Shown here: piece after piece, positions 23,111 through 32,310 of the stretch | Position numbering within the stretch: position 1 is the stretch's first letter | How the letters are laid out: each line of letters opens with the position of its first letter | Translations under genes and position numbers: made by a program | The notes under the pieces: generated by a model | The model's input: the letters and a program-made list of their open reading frames with translations, nothing else | Databases searched by the model: none | What the model was told of the DNA's origin: nothing | Assembly: GCF_029457495.1 (NCBI RefSeq) | Contig: NZ_CP120361.1 | Span: forward strand, 1,876,001-1,940,000 | Reading direction: 5' to 3' | From: Chelativorans sp. AA-79 | Lineage (GTDB): Bacteria > Pseudomonadota > Alphaproteobacteria > Rhizobiales > Rhizobiaceae | DNA length: 64,000 nt

Positions 23111-25441
23111 TCAGGCTGCTACCCGCAACTGCTTCGCTGCGGCCACCATATTGACCAGGGCGGGGCGGACCTCTTCCCATTTGCGAGTCTTGAGCCCGCA
23201 GTCAGGGTTGATCCAGAGCTGGGCATCGGACAGGCGTTCGCGGGCAAGCTTGACGAGGTGCACCATCTCCTCCGCCTCCGGCACGCGCGGTGAGTGGATG
23301 TCGTAGACGCCCGGGCCGATCTCGTTGGGGTATTTGTAGTTCCGGAACGCATCGAGAAGCTCCATCTTCGAGCGCGAGGTCTCGATGGAGATGACGTCGG
23401 CATCCATCGCGGCGATGGCGTCTATGATGTCGTTGAACTCCGAATAGCACATATGGGTGTGGATCTGGGTGGCGTCGTCCACGCCCGAGGAGGCGAGCCG
23501 GAAGCTCTCGACCGCCCAGTCGAGATAGGTCTTCCAGTCGGACCGGCGGAGCGGCAGGCCCTCGCGAAGGGCGGCCTCGTCGATCTGGATCATCGTCGCG
23601 CCGGCTTCTTCGAGGTCCAGGACTTCGTCGCGTATGGCGAGCGCGATCTGGCGGCAGGTCTGGCTGCGGGGAATGTCGTTGCGCACGAAGGACCAGTTGA
23701 GGATGGTCACCGGGCCGGTGAGCATGCCTTTCACGGGTCTGCCGGTCAGCGATTGGGCATACCGCCACCACGAGACCGTCATGGGACGCGACCGTGACAC
23801 ATCCCCATAGATGATCGGCGGGCGGACATAGCGCGAGCCGTAGCTCTGCACCCATGCATGTTTGGTGAAGGCGAAGCCCGAAAGCTGCTCGCCGAAATAC
23901 TGCACCATGTCGTTGCGCTCGAACTCACCATGGACCAGCACGTCCAGGCCGACCTCCTCCTGCCAGCGGATGGCGGCTTCGGTCTCCTTCTTCAGGAAGG
24001 CTTCGTAATCGGTCTGGCTCAGTTCGCCCTTCGCATGGGCCGCGCGCGCTTTGCGCACCTCCATCGTCTGCGGGAAGGAGCCGATGGTTGTCGTCGGGAA
24101 CGGCGGCAGGCCGAGCTTGCTCTCCTGCAGTTTGCGGCGCTCCAGGAATGCGCTCCGGCGCCGTGTCATGGCGTCACGGATACCGGCGGTGCGGGCTTCC
24201 ACCTGGGGATCGTGCACCTTGGGCGATGCGGCGCGTGCCGCGGCGGCTTCGGCCGATGCCTTCAGCTCGGCATGCACCGCGTCCCTGCCTCCCGACAGTG
24301 CGCGGGAGAGCACGACAAGCTCGTCCATCTTCTGCACCGAGAAAGCGAGCCAGGATTTTACGTCCGCATCGAGTGCGGTTTCGAGCTCCAGGTCGATCGG
24401 CACGTGCAGCAGCGAGCACGACGGCGCCACCTCGATATGCTCCGACGGCCGATCCGCCACCGCCGGTCCGAGCCGGTCGAGGATCGAGGGCAGGTCGGCG
24501 CGCCAGACATTGCGCCCGTCGATCACGCCGAGCGACAGCACGAGATCCTCGCGCGCCAGGCTTGCGACCGGCTCGAGCTGTTGCGGTGCGCGCACGAGAT
24601 CGACATGCAGCCCCGCGACCGGCAGCGAGAGCGCGGTCTCGAGATTGTCGCCCAGCGCGCCGAAATAGGTCGCGAGCATAACCTTCAAGTCCGGTGCGGC
24701 TGCGGCAAGCTTGTCATAGGCGAATTTGAACGCGTCGCGTTCGTTGGGAACGAGGTCGAGCACGAGGGCCGGCTCATCGATTTGCACCCAATCGACACCT
24801 GCCGCCGCCAGCTCGCGCAGGAGTTCCTGATAGACGGGCAACAGCTTCGGCAGAAGCGAGATCGGGTTGAACCCTTCGGCATGCGATTTCGCAACCTTGA
24901 GGAACGTGACGGGACCGAGGATCACGGGCCTTGTATGGACCCCGATCTCCTTCGCTTCGAGGAAATGGTCGATCGGCTTGGTCGACGACAGAGCGAAAAC
25001 CTGATCGTCCGAAAGTTCCGGGACCATGTAGTGGTAGTTGGTGTCGAACCACTTCGTCATTTCCAGAGCGGTCACGCCGTGTTCGTGGCCGGGATGACCG
25101 CATCCCGAGGCGGCTCCATCCTGGCTGCCGCGTGCCATGGCGAAGTAGGTGTCCAAGGGCACCTCGCCGCCCGTCCAGCCATAGGCCGCCGGGACAGCCC
25201 CGACCATGACGGCCGTGTCGAGCACATGATCGTAGAGGGAAAAGTCGTTGGACGGGATTATCGTGACGCCGCGGTCTCGCTGCTCGGTCCAGTTGGCTCT
25301 GCGCAGGGCCTTTGCCGTTTGCAGCAGATGCTCGGCGGGCGACTTGCCGGACCAGTAGGATTCGAGTGCGAATTTCAGTTCACGGCGGCGGCCTATGCGC
25401 GGCACACCGATCGTTGCAACGGATACTGTGGATCGAGTCAT
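23111..25441 (-). CDS. metE: Cobalamin-independent methionine synthase
   Basis: A 776-residue enzyme that methylates homocysteine from 5-methyltetrahydropteroyltri-glutamate without B12. Both barrels are present: the N-terminal one (GVPRIGRRRELKFALE at the start) and the catalytic C-terminal one beginning at LPPFPTTTIGSFPQT. Zinc ligands are visible in THMCYSEF (His, Cys) and NPDCGLKTR (Cys). Length is normal for MetE. The ATG at 25441 is chosen because it starts the conserved N-terminus; the upstream open frame runs into the riboswitch. The gene is controlled by the cobalamin riboswitch before it, so it is expressed when B12 is scarce, which implies a B12-dependent MetH elsewhere. Confidence 0.97.
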   Translation of the reverse strand: MTRSTVSVATIGVPRIGRRRELKFALESYWSGKSPAEHLLQTAKALRRANWTEQRDRGVTIIPSNDFSLYDHVLDTAVMVGAVPAAYGWTGGEVPLDTYFAMARGSQDGAASGCGHPGHEHGVTALEMTKWFDTNYHYMVPELSDDQVFALSSTKPIDHFLEAKEIGVHTRPVILGPVTFLKVAKSHAEGFNPISLLPKLLPVYQELLRELAAAGVDWVQIDEPALVLDLVPNERDAFKFAYDKLAAAAPDLKVMLATYFGALGDNLETALSLPVAGLHVDLVRAPQQLEPVASLAREDLVLSLGVIDGRNVWRADLPSILDRLGPAVADRPSEHIEVAPSCSLLHVPIDLELETALDADVKSWLAFSVQKMDELVVLSRALSGGRDAVHAELKASAEAAAARAASPKVHDPQVEARTAGIRDAMTRRRSAFLERRKLQESKLGLPPFPTTTIGSFPQTMEVRKARAAHAKGELSQTDYEAFLKKETEAAIRWQEEVGLDVLVHGEFERNDMVQYFGEQLSGFAFTKHAWVQSYGSRYVRPPIIYGDVSRSRPMTVSWWRYAQSLTGRPVKGMLTGPVTILNWSFVRNDIPRSQTCRQIALAIRDEVLDLEEAGATMIQIDEAALREGLPLRRSDWKTYLDWAVESFRLASSGVDDATQIHTHMCYSEFNDIIDAIAAMDADVISIETSRSKMELLDAFRNYKYPNEIGPGVYDIHSPRVPEAEEMVHLVKLARERLSDAQLWINPDCGLKTRKWEEVRPALVNMVAAAKQLRVAA

Positions 25442-25448
25442 GACTTTA

Positions 25449-25464
25449 CCCCAGATGTTGGGGG
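25449..25464 (-). promoter_or_regulatory. Hairpin that hides the metE ribosome-binding site
   Basis: On the minus strand CCCCC (25464-25460) faces GGGG (25452-25449) across AACATCT. The GGGG, followed by TAAAGTC and ATG, is the only ribosome-binding sequence of metE. This suggests that the riboswitch acts on translation initiation. Confidence 0.5.
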
Positions 25465-25549
25465 CATGGGGCAGCGGACGCCTGCAAGAAAGGCCGTGGC
25501 AGCGGCCATTGCTGCGACACACCGGGACACCCCGCCCGTGGACGATATC

Positions 25550-25735
25550 TGCCATGGCAGGTCTCCTGGCTCGCGGGTTGTCGCCTCAATCCGTCTTCCC
25601 GGGGCAAATGCCTCAGTGACATGAATGGACATCGGCTCGCCGCATACAGTTGCGGGGGCAGCTCCGGCCTTGCATTTGCGCACCGGCTTCCCTCTTAGCT
25701 CCAGCCCGTCGCGGGTGACGGCCGGAGAACCATGA
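25550..25735 (-). ncRNA. Cobalamin (B12) riboswitch upstream of metE
   Basis: Reading the minus strand, the conserved parts occur in order: GGTTCTCCGGCCGTCAC near the 5' side, GAAGCCGGTG, the core GCTGCCCCCGCAACTGT at 25662-25646, and the B12 box AGCCAGGAGACCTGCC at 25571-25556. The element ends about 110 bases before the metE ATG. Adenosylcobalamin binding is expected to repress metE. Confidence 0.93.
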
Positions 25736-25861
25736 CGACCCCACTCTCGGACGAAAAGGGACAAATGTCAATAAGACATAAAGAGATGTTTATATCTTTA
25801 CGTCAGTATATGCGTCCCCCAGGTCGATCGCCGCCCGTGACGGCATCGGTGACAGCCGCTG

Positions 25862-26869
25862 CTACAAGGCCGATGCCACGGAAGCTTCGGACATCTTTCT
25901 CGGGCCGCAGGAGGCGCGCTCGACGATGCGGTTGGCAATATGCATGCGTACGGCGGTGTCGGGCGGAATGCGGCCGTTGATCCGGTCGTCGAGCAGGCGT
26001 ACGGAGGCCGCCCCTATCTGATGACCGTAGACCTTGACGGTCGTCAGTTGCGGCGAAATCTGCGTGGCGGCGGAATAGTCGCCGAAACCCACCACGGATG
26101 CATCCTCCGGTATGCGGTAGCCCAGACGCAGAAGCTCCGAGACGACGGTCAGCGCCAGCCCATCATGGGCGCAGAAGAAGGCGGTCGGACGGAAGCCCGC
26201 CGCGTGGACGGCGAGCAGATGCTCGGTAAACCGCATCTCCGCGTGGAACTTCATCTCGCGGAACTCGACATCGCTATGCTTCTCCAGGACTTCCCGCACG
26301 CCGTAAAAGCGTTCGATGCGCCCGCGGTAGCCCGGCGCCCCGTGCACATAGGCGATCGAGCGATGGCCGAGCGCCAGCAAATAATTGGCGACGGCGGCCC
26401 CGCCCTCATGGTCCGTGCCGCCGACATGGTCGGCTTGTTCGAGCGGATCGAGCCAACCCTGCCGTACGATCGGCTTGCCCTGTGCGTAGGCGCGGGCGAG
26501 GCTCTCAGGGCTGTGCGGGCCCACGAGGACGGCGCCGCTGCAGGCGCGCACGGCTGCCTCGATCTCTTCAGGCTGGTGCGTCCAGCGCATGTTGAGGCGA
26601 TAGCCGAGCCTTTCCGCCTCCGATTGGGCGCCGTTCTGGATCAGGAGATGCAGTTCGCTGTTGATGAGATCCGTGTCGTGGAAGATCACGCCGAGGGTGA
26701 GCTGCTCCGGCTCGGCGTCTGCGCGGCTATAGCCGAGCTGCGCTGCCGCCTCCCTCACGCGGCGGCGCGTTTCCTCCGAAACGCCGTCCTTGCCCGAGAG
26801 CGAGCGCGAAACCGCGAATTTGGAAAGCCCGGTGTGCTGGGCGATCGTTGCGAGAGTGACTTTTGCCAT
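25862..26869 (-). CDS. LacI family transcriptional regulator
   Basis: A 335-residue repressor-type regulator. Residues 3-25 form the helix-turn-helix (VTLATIAQHTGLSKFAVSR), followed by the hinge helix region SEETRRRVREAAAQLGY and a periplasmic-binding-protein-like effector domain to about residue 320. It is divergent from the GHL6/GH42/ABC operon starting at 27117, and the 247-base gap holds an inverted repeat with the AAAGCG..CGCTTT pattern seen in LacI operators. It most likely represses that operon until a sugar derived from the imported substrate is present. Confidence 0.92.
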   Translation of the reverse strand: MAKVTLATIAQHTGLSKFAVSRSLSGKDGVSEETRRRVREAAAQLGYSRADAEPEQLTLGVIFHDTDLINSELHLLIQNGAQSEAERLGYRLNMRWTHQPEEIEAAVRACSGAVLVGPHSPESLARAYAQGKPIVRQGWLDPLEQADHVGGTDHEGGAAVANYLLALGHRSIAYVHGAPGYRGRIERFYGVREVLEKHSDVEFREMKFHAEMRFTEHLLAVHAAGFRPTAFFCAHDGLALTVVSELLRLGYRIPEDASVVGFGDYSAATQISPQLTTVKVYGHQIGAASVRLLDDRINGRIPPDTAVRMHIANRIVERASCGPRKMSEASVASAL

Positions 26870-26913
26870 CGGCTATCCGTTTCAAGGCTCATATTGCGGC
26901 GCATAACGTAACC

Positions 26914-26932
26914 TAAAGCGTTTTGCGCTTTA
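26914..26932. promoter_or_regulatory. Candidate LacI-type operator in the divergent gap
   Basis: TAAAGCG-TTTTG-CGCTTTA is a perfect inverted repeat 45 bases upstream of the LacI gene start. A half-site (TAACGCTTTACC) recurs near 27026-27037, close to the importer gene. Two spaced sites would allow looping repression. Confidence 0.5.
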
Positions 26933-27116
26933 TTCACCGTAAAATAAGCGCCCACAACCGATTTTCACAGTCTTCCAGCACTTGAGCGCTTCTGCGGCGA
27001 ATTCGGGCTGTTCTTTTGTGGAACATAACGCTTTACCTAACAAAGAAGTTTATGCAAGCCTTCGTTTTGGCTAACGGTTGATCAAAAACGACCTGGCCGA
27101 GGAGGAGGAAATCGAA

Positions 27117-29057
27117 ATGGTGAGACTGAGCCGCAGGGCGTTCATCGCCGCCAGTTCCGCTTTGGCCGGAACCCTGGCATTGCCCAAATTCGTCAATGCC
27201 GCCGATATCAAGGAAGCGGATTTCCTGAAGGACAGGGTGGAGAGCGGCACGCTGCCGCCTGTCGCCGAGCGTCTGCCGGAAAACCCGCTGGTGATCACGC
27301 CTTTCGAGCGTGCGGGCGGACAGGGTGGCGACTGGAAGCACGCGCTGGTTGGCGGCGGCTCGCTCTCAATGCTCGTGCGCTATCAGGGCTATGAACCGCT
27401 CGTCCGCTTCGATCCGGAGTGGTCCGGACTTATCGAGAACACGGCCGAGTCCTGGGAAGTGAATGCGGAGGCGACGGAATACACGTTCCGCCTGCGCAAA
27501 GGTCACAAATGGTCGGACGGGCATCCCTTCACAACCGAGGATGTGCAGTTCTGGTACGACGCCTATTTCAACGACGAGGAAACCAATCTCGGCGGCAACA
27601 CCTGGTGGTATGCCGGCGGCAAGCCGGCCCGTGTCGAGATCGTCGACGAGACCACCTTCAAGGTCGTCTTCCCATCGCCGAACGGCTTCTTCGTGCAGAA
27701 TCTCGCCTGGGCCCAGCAGGATCAGCTCACCCGCATGCCCAAGCACTATCTGCAGCAGTTCCACATCCGCTACAATCCGGATGCCGACAAGCTCGCCAAG
27801 GAACGGGGGCTGGAAAGCTGGATCGCGCTGTTCCAGCGCGAGGTGGGCTTTGCGGACGACAACACGTTTTTCCAGAACCCGCAACGGCCGACGCTGAACG
27901 CGTGGGCTTTCGATCTGGAAGGCGGCATCGCGCCAGGGCAGAACACGGAGCAGGCGGTCGCGGTCCGCAATCCCTATTACTTCAAGGTCGATCCGGGAGG
28001 CATGCAGCTGCCCTATTTCGACCGCGTCGTCTACCAGATGGTGGCCGATCCGGAGGTCCTGCTGCTCAAGACGCTGCAGGGCGAGATCGACATGATGGAC
28101 CAGTACATCGCCACGCCCGCCAACAAGCCTGTGCTGTTCGACGGGCAGGAGGCGGGCGGCTACGGCTTCTACACGCTCAAGGAGACCGCCGCCAATGTGA
28201 TGGTCTTCCAGCTCAACCTGAACCACACCGATCCGGTCAAGAACAAGCTGTTCAACACGAAGGCGTTCCGCCAGGCGCTGTCGCTTGCCGTCGACCGGCA
28301 GGCCTTGATCGATGCCGTCTTCGTGGGGCAGGGCGAGCCCGCGCAGGCCTCGATCCGGCCTGACGATCCGCTCTATGTGGAGCGGCTGGCCAAGGACTTC
28401 ACCCAATACGACCCGGACACCGCCAATGCGATGCTGGACGAGATCATCCCCGAGAAGGATGGCGAGGGATACCGGCTTGACGAGAGCGCACGGCGCTTGT
28501 CCATCATCTTCGAGATCGACCAGACGCGCACCACCTTCCTCGACATGTTCCAGCTCGCCGTGCCCATGTTCCAGGCGGTGGGCGTTGACGCGCAGGTGAG
28601 GAGCATGGACCGGTCGCTCTGGGAGACGCGCGTGCGCCGCGGTCGCGACTTCGATGCGACGGCGCATCAGTTCGGCGCCAATAGCGGTATCGCGGCGATG
28701 CTGGATCCGCGCTATTTCGTGCCGTTCTCGACCAACTCGCTCTACGCGCCGGGCTGGTCTCTCTATTATCTCGACCCGGAAAATCCGGACGCGATCGAAC
28801 CGCCCGCGGAGGTGAAGGCGCAGCAGGATCTCTACAAGAAGCTGCTCGCCACGGCTGGCCCGGAACAGCAGAACGCATTGATGAAGCAGATTCTGGAAAA
28901 TGCGGCGGACCTGTTCTTGACGTTCGGGGTCAGCCTTCCGCCGGACGGCTACGGCGTCGTGAAGAACGACATGATGAACGTGCTGAAGACCATGCCGAAT
29001 TCATTCGGCTGGCCGACGCCCGCGCCCGCCAGGCCGGAGCAGTTCTTCAAGGCCTAA
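27117..29057 (+). CDS. ABC transporter substrate-binding protein (family 5, oligopeptide/oligosaccharide type)
   Basis: A 646-residue periplasmic binding protein, longer than typical family-5 proteins (about 530). It starts with a twin-arginine signal (SRRAFIAASSALAG). The family-5 core is shown by WSDGHPFTTEDVQFWYDAYF, YFDRVVYQMV and TKAFRQALSLAVDRQ. The ATG at 27117, after GAGGAGGAAATCGAA, is preferred over an earlier in-frame start. In this locus, with two glycoside hydrolases and no peptidase, an oligosaccharide or glycoconjugate ligand is more likely than a peptide. A strong stem-loop follows at 29088-29112. Confidence 0.9.
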   Translation: MVRLSRRAFIAASSALAGTLALPKFVNAADIKEADFLKDRVESGTLPPVAERLPENPLVITPFERAGGQGGDWKHALVGGGSLSMLVRYQGYEPLVRFDPEWSGLIENTAESWEVNAEATEYTFRLRKGHKWSDGHPFTTEDVQFWYDAYFNDEETNLGGNTWWYAGGKPARVEIVDETTFKVVFPSPNGFFVQNLAWAQQDQLTRMPKHYLQQFHIRYNPDADKLAKERGLESWIALFQREVGFADDNTFFQNPQRPTLNAWAFDLEGGIAPGQNTEQAVAVRNPYYFKVDPGGMQLPYFDRVVYQMVADPEVLLLKTLQGEIDMMDQYIATPANKPVLFDGQEAGGYGFYTLKETAANVMVFQLNLNHTDPVKNKLFNTKAFRQALSLAVDRQALIDAVFVGQGEPAQASIRPDDPLYVERLAKDFTQYDPDTANAMLDEIIPEKDGEGYRLDESARRLSIIFEIDQTRTTFLDMFQLAVPMFQAVGVDAQVRSMDRSLWETRVRRGRDFDATAHQFGANSGIAAMLDPRYFVPFSTNSLYAPGWSLYYLDPENPDAIEPPAEVKAQQDLYKKLLATAGPEQQNALMKQILENAADLFLTFGVSLPPDGYGVVKNDMMNVLKTMPNSFGWPTPAPARPEQFFKA

Positions 29058-29087
29058 AGGGCTCTTGAACGCCTGAAAAACATAAAG

Positions 29088-29112
29088 CGCCGGCCCCGGC
29101 TGCGGGCCGGCG
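29088..29112 (+). terminator. Stem-loop after the family-5 binding-protein gene
   Basis: CGCCGGCCC at 29088-29096 pairs with GGGCCGGCG at 29104-29112 around a 7-base loop. No T-run follows. It sits between the binding protein and the rest of its operon, as in three other importers here. Confidence 0.65.
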
Positions 29113-29147
29113 ATGGGACCTCGTTTGTCGGAAAACAGAGAGAAAAG

Positions 29148-31256
29148 ATGCTGCAAACCAACGCGCAATCCACGGACAATCTCAGGACCGCCGATTGGTA
29201 CAGGTCGGCGACGCGCTGGACGCAGCTTACGCTGGCAGAGGACGATCCCATCCGTTTCGATCCCGAATTCTGGATCGATCTCTTCAAGCGATCCAAGTCG
29301 AACGCGACCTGCCTGAGCGCCGGCGGCTACATCGCCTACTATCCCTCCAAGGTGCCGCTCCACTATGTGAGCAAATATCTGGGCGACACCGATCCCTTCG
29401 GCCGACTGGTGGAGGGGGCGCGGCGCCTCGGCATGCATGTGATGGCGCGCGTGGACCCGCATGCGGTCCACCAGGATGCCGCCGATGCGCATCCCGAATG
29501 GATCGCCGTCGACAAGGATGGCAACAAGCGCCGGCACTGGGCCTATCCGAGCGTGTGGATCACCTGCGCCTACAGCGACTACAATTTCAAATTCATGCCG
29601 CGGGTGCTGGAGGAGATCACCCGCGACTACGATATCGACGCGATCTTCGCCAATCGCTGGCAGGGGCACGGGGTCTGCTATTGCGAGACCTGCCGGAGGA
29701 ATTTCCGCGACGCCTCGGGCTACGACCTGCCTCTCACCGCCAATCCCGAGGACCCGGCCTGGATGGCCTGGGCCGCCTGGCGGCGCACGGTGCTGAGCCG
29801 GCTCGTGGTCGAGTGGGACGAGGTGATGAAGGCGGTCAAGCCGAACAGCAGCTTCATCCCCAATATGGGCAGCGTGTCGCTCACGGAATTCGACCTGAAG
29901 CTGATCGAGAAGCACTGCCCATTCCTCGTGGTGGACGACCAGGGCCGGCGCGGCACGGAGCCCATCTGGATGTCAGGCCGCAACGGCAAGCGCATGCGCG
30001 CCACCTTCCGCGAGCGGCCGGCGATCCTCATCACCTCGATCGGGCCGGAGGAGAAGCACCGCTGGAAAGATTCCGTTACCACCGGGCCGGAGATACAATC
30101 CTGGGTGCTCGATGGCGCGGTGCAGGGCATGCTGCCCTGGTTCACCAAGTTCAACGGCGTGGTACCCGACAGGCGCTGGGTGGAACCCATCGTGGAAAGC
30201 TTCGGCCTGCATGCCGTGCTGGAGCCGGTCTTCGCCGCGACGACGCCGACGGCGGAGATCGCCATCCTTGATCCGGCGACCACGCTGCGTCACCACGGGC
30301 AGGAGACACGCAAGGAGGCGGAGGCCGACGATCTCGGCTTCTACCAGGCGCTGGTGGAGGCGAAGCTTCCCTTCGAAATGCTGTCCGACCAGGCGATGAC
30401 GCCGGAGCAGCTCGACCGCTTCAAGGTCGTAATCCTCGCCAACTCGACCTGCCTGTCGGACGCGCAATGCGCCATGCTCGAAGCCTATGTGGCACGCGGC
30501 GGCAGCGTGGTGGCGGCCTACGAGACCTCGACACGCGACGAGGACAACCGCCCGCGCGAGACGCTGGCGCTTGGCGATCTTCTCGGCGTGAGGATGACGA
30601 GCCCCGCGCGCGGGCCGGTCCAGAACACCTATGTGGCGGTCAATGGCGATCATCCGATCGCGGGCGGCTACGAGGGGGCGGAGCGCATCATCGGCGGCAC
30701 GCATCTGATCGCCGTCGAGGCGGCGGCGGATACGGAGGCGCCGTTCCTTTACGTGCCCGACTTCCCGGACCTGCCGATGGAGGAGGTCTATCCGCGCGAG
30801 GCGCCCAAGGGAGCCGCGGTCGTGGCGCGCCGGCACGAGGGCGGAGGGCGCACCGTCTACGTTCCCTGGAACATCGGCCGCATCTTCTGGGAGGTGCTGG
30901 CCGCCGACCATCAGCGGCTCATCGAGAACGCCGTGCGCTGGGCGCTGGGCAAGCGGCCCGATGTGGAGGTGGCGGGAAAGGCGGTGCTGGACATCGCCGT
31001 CCGCGAAGGCAAGGATGAACTCGCGGTGGCGATGCAGAACCTCTCCAACCCGATGATGATGAAGGGGCCGACGCGGGAGATCTATCCCGTGGGCCCACAG
31101 GATGTCTCGGTGGCGGTCCCCGAGGGCCGCTCCTTCGCGGGCGCGCGGCTCGTCGTGGCCGGCACGAAGGCGGATGCGCGGGTGGAGGACGGGCGGGTGA
31201 CCGCGAGGGTGCCCGGCATCGATCTGGTCGAGGTGGTCCACATCACCTGGGCCTGA
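29148..31256 (+). CDS. GHL6-like putative glycoside hydrolase with C-terminal glutaminase-like domain
   Basis: A 702-residue protein with no signal peptide, so probably cytoplasmic. Residues about 20-330 form a TIM barrel of the hypothetical glycosyl hydrolase 6 type: MARVDPHAVHQDAADAHPEW, the strand DYDIDAIFANRW, and the Cys-rich turn CYCETCRRNF are typical. Residues about 370-580 resemble the trimerisation (glutamine-amidotransferase-like) domain of GH42 enzymes. The catalytic residues are not established for this family; Asp in RVDPH and DIDAIF are candidates. It is inserted between the binding protein and permeases of an importer, so it should process the imported sugar. Confidence 0.78.
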   Translation: MLQTNAQSTDNLRTADWYRSATRWTQLTLAEDDPIRFDPEFWIDLFKRSKSNATCLSAGGYIAYYPSKVPLHYVSKYLGDTDPFGRLVEGARRLGMHVMARVDPHAVHQDAADAHPEWIAVDKDGNKRRHWAYPSVWITCAYSDYNFKFMPRVLEEITRDYDIDAIFANRWQGHGVCYCETCRRNFRDASGYDLPLTANPEDPAWMAWAAWRRTVLSRLVVEWDEVMKAVKPNSSFIPNMGSVSLTEFDLKLIEKHCPFLVVDDQGRRGTEPIWMSGRNGKRMRATFRERPAILITSIGPEEKHRWKDSVTTGPEIQSWVLDGAVQGMLPWFTKFNGVVPDRRWVEPIVESFGLHAVLEPVFAATTPTAEIAILDPATTLRHHGQETRKEAEADDLGFYQALVEAKLPFEMLSDQAMTPEQLDRFKVVILANSTCLSDAQCAMLEAYVARGGSVVAAYETSTRDEDNRPRETLALGDLLGVRMTSPARGPVQNTYVAVNGDHPIAGGYEGAERIIGGTHLIAVEAAADTEAPFLYVPDFPDLPMEEVYPREAPKGAAVVARRHEGGGRTVYVPWNIGRIFWEVLAADHQRLIENAVRWALGKRPDVEVAGKAVLDIAVREGKDELAVAMQNLSNPMMMKGPTREIYPVGPQDVSVAVPEGRSFAGARLVVAGTKADARVEDGRVTARVPGIDLVEVVHITWA

Positions 31257-31323
31257 GGGAAGGACTTTTGATTGGCCGCATGATCCTGTCCGGGATCATG
31301 CTCCAGGGAGGAGGCAGCGCAAG

Positions 31324-32310
31324 ATGCTGCGCTACGTCATCAAGCGTCTGATCTATATGATCCCGACTCTGTTCGGCATGTCGATCATCGCGTTTCTCAT
31401 CATCCAGCTTCCGCCGGGCGATTATCTCACTTCGATGATCGCGATGATGACGGACTCCGGCCAGAACGTGGACCCTGGGCAGGTGGCGCGGCTGCGCGAA
31501 ATCTACGGCTTCGATGACCCGATCTGGCTGCAGTACTGGAAGTGGATGAGCGGCATCCTCTTGCGCGGCGACTTCGGCTATTCCTTCGAGTGGAACCGGC
31601 CTGTGGCCGACCTCATCTGGGAGCGGATGGGCTCGACGCTCGCGATTTCAATTGTCTCGCTCATCTTCGTCTGGGCCGTCTCGCTGCCGATCGGCATCTA
31701 TTCGGCCATGCGCCGGCATTCTTTCGGCGACTATGCCTTCACGTTCCTCGGCTTCATCGGGCTGGCGGTGCCGAATTTCATTCTGGCGCTCACGCTGATG
31801 TACGTCTCCTACAAATTTCTCGGCCAGAGCGTGGGCGGGCTCTATTCGCCCGAATATATCGATGCCCCATGGTCCTGGGCAAAATTCCTCGACCTTCTCT
31901 CCCATCTCTGGATTCCGGTGATCGTGATCGGAACCAGCGGCACGGCGGCGCTGATCCGCATCCTGCGCGCCAACTTAAGCGACGAGCTCAACAAGCCCTA
32001 TGTGATCACCGCCAAGGCAAAAGGCCTGCCCGAATACAAGGTGGTGGTGAAATATCCCGTCCGGATCGCGCTCAACCCGTTCGTGTCGGCCATCGGCTGG
32101 GTGCTGCCGGAACTGATCTCGGGCGTCACCATCACGGCGATCGTGCTCAACCTGCCGACGGCCGGGCCGCTGCTTCTGAGGGCGCTGATCTCGCAGGACA
32201 TGTATCTCGCCGGCAGCTTCATTCTGCTCATGGGCGTGCTGACCCTGGTGGGCATGCTCGTCTCCGACATCCTGCTCGCCCTGCTTGACCCAAGGATCCG
32301 GTTCACCTGA
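31324..32310 (+). CDS. ABC transporter permease (DppB/OppB type)
   Basis: A 328-residue permease with about six membrane segments. It has the DppB opening MLRYVIKRLIYMIPTLFGMS, the conserved YGFDDPIWLQYWKW stretch in the periplasmic loop, and a cytoplasmic coupling loop YVITAKAKGLPEYKVVVKYP. It ends with TGATG overlap to the next gene. It forms the channel with the DppC-type subunit downstream and serves the family-5 binding protein. The ATG at 31324 follows GGAGGAGGCAGCGCAAG. Confidence 0.92.
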   Translation: MLRYVIKRLIYMIPTLFGMSIIAFLIIQLPPGDYLTSMIAMMTDSGQNVDPGQVARLREIYGFDDPIWLQYWKWMSGILLRGDFGYSFEWNRPVADLIWERMGSTLAISIVSLIFVWAVSLPIGIYSAMRRHSFGDYAFTFLGFIGLAVPNFILALTLMYVSYKFLGQSVGGLYSPEYIDAPWSWAKFLDLLSHLWIPVIVIGTSGTAALIRILRANLSDELNKPYVITAKAKGLPEYKVVVKYPVRIALNPFVSAIGWVLPELISGVTITAIVLNLPTAGPLLLRALISQDMYLAGSFILLMGVLTLVGMLVSDILLALLDPRIRFT

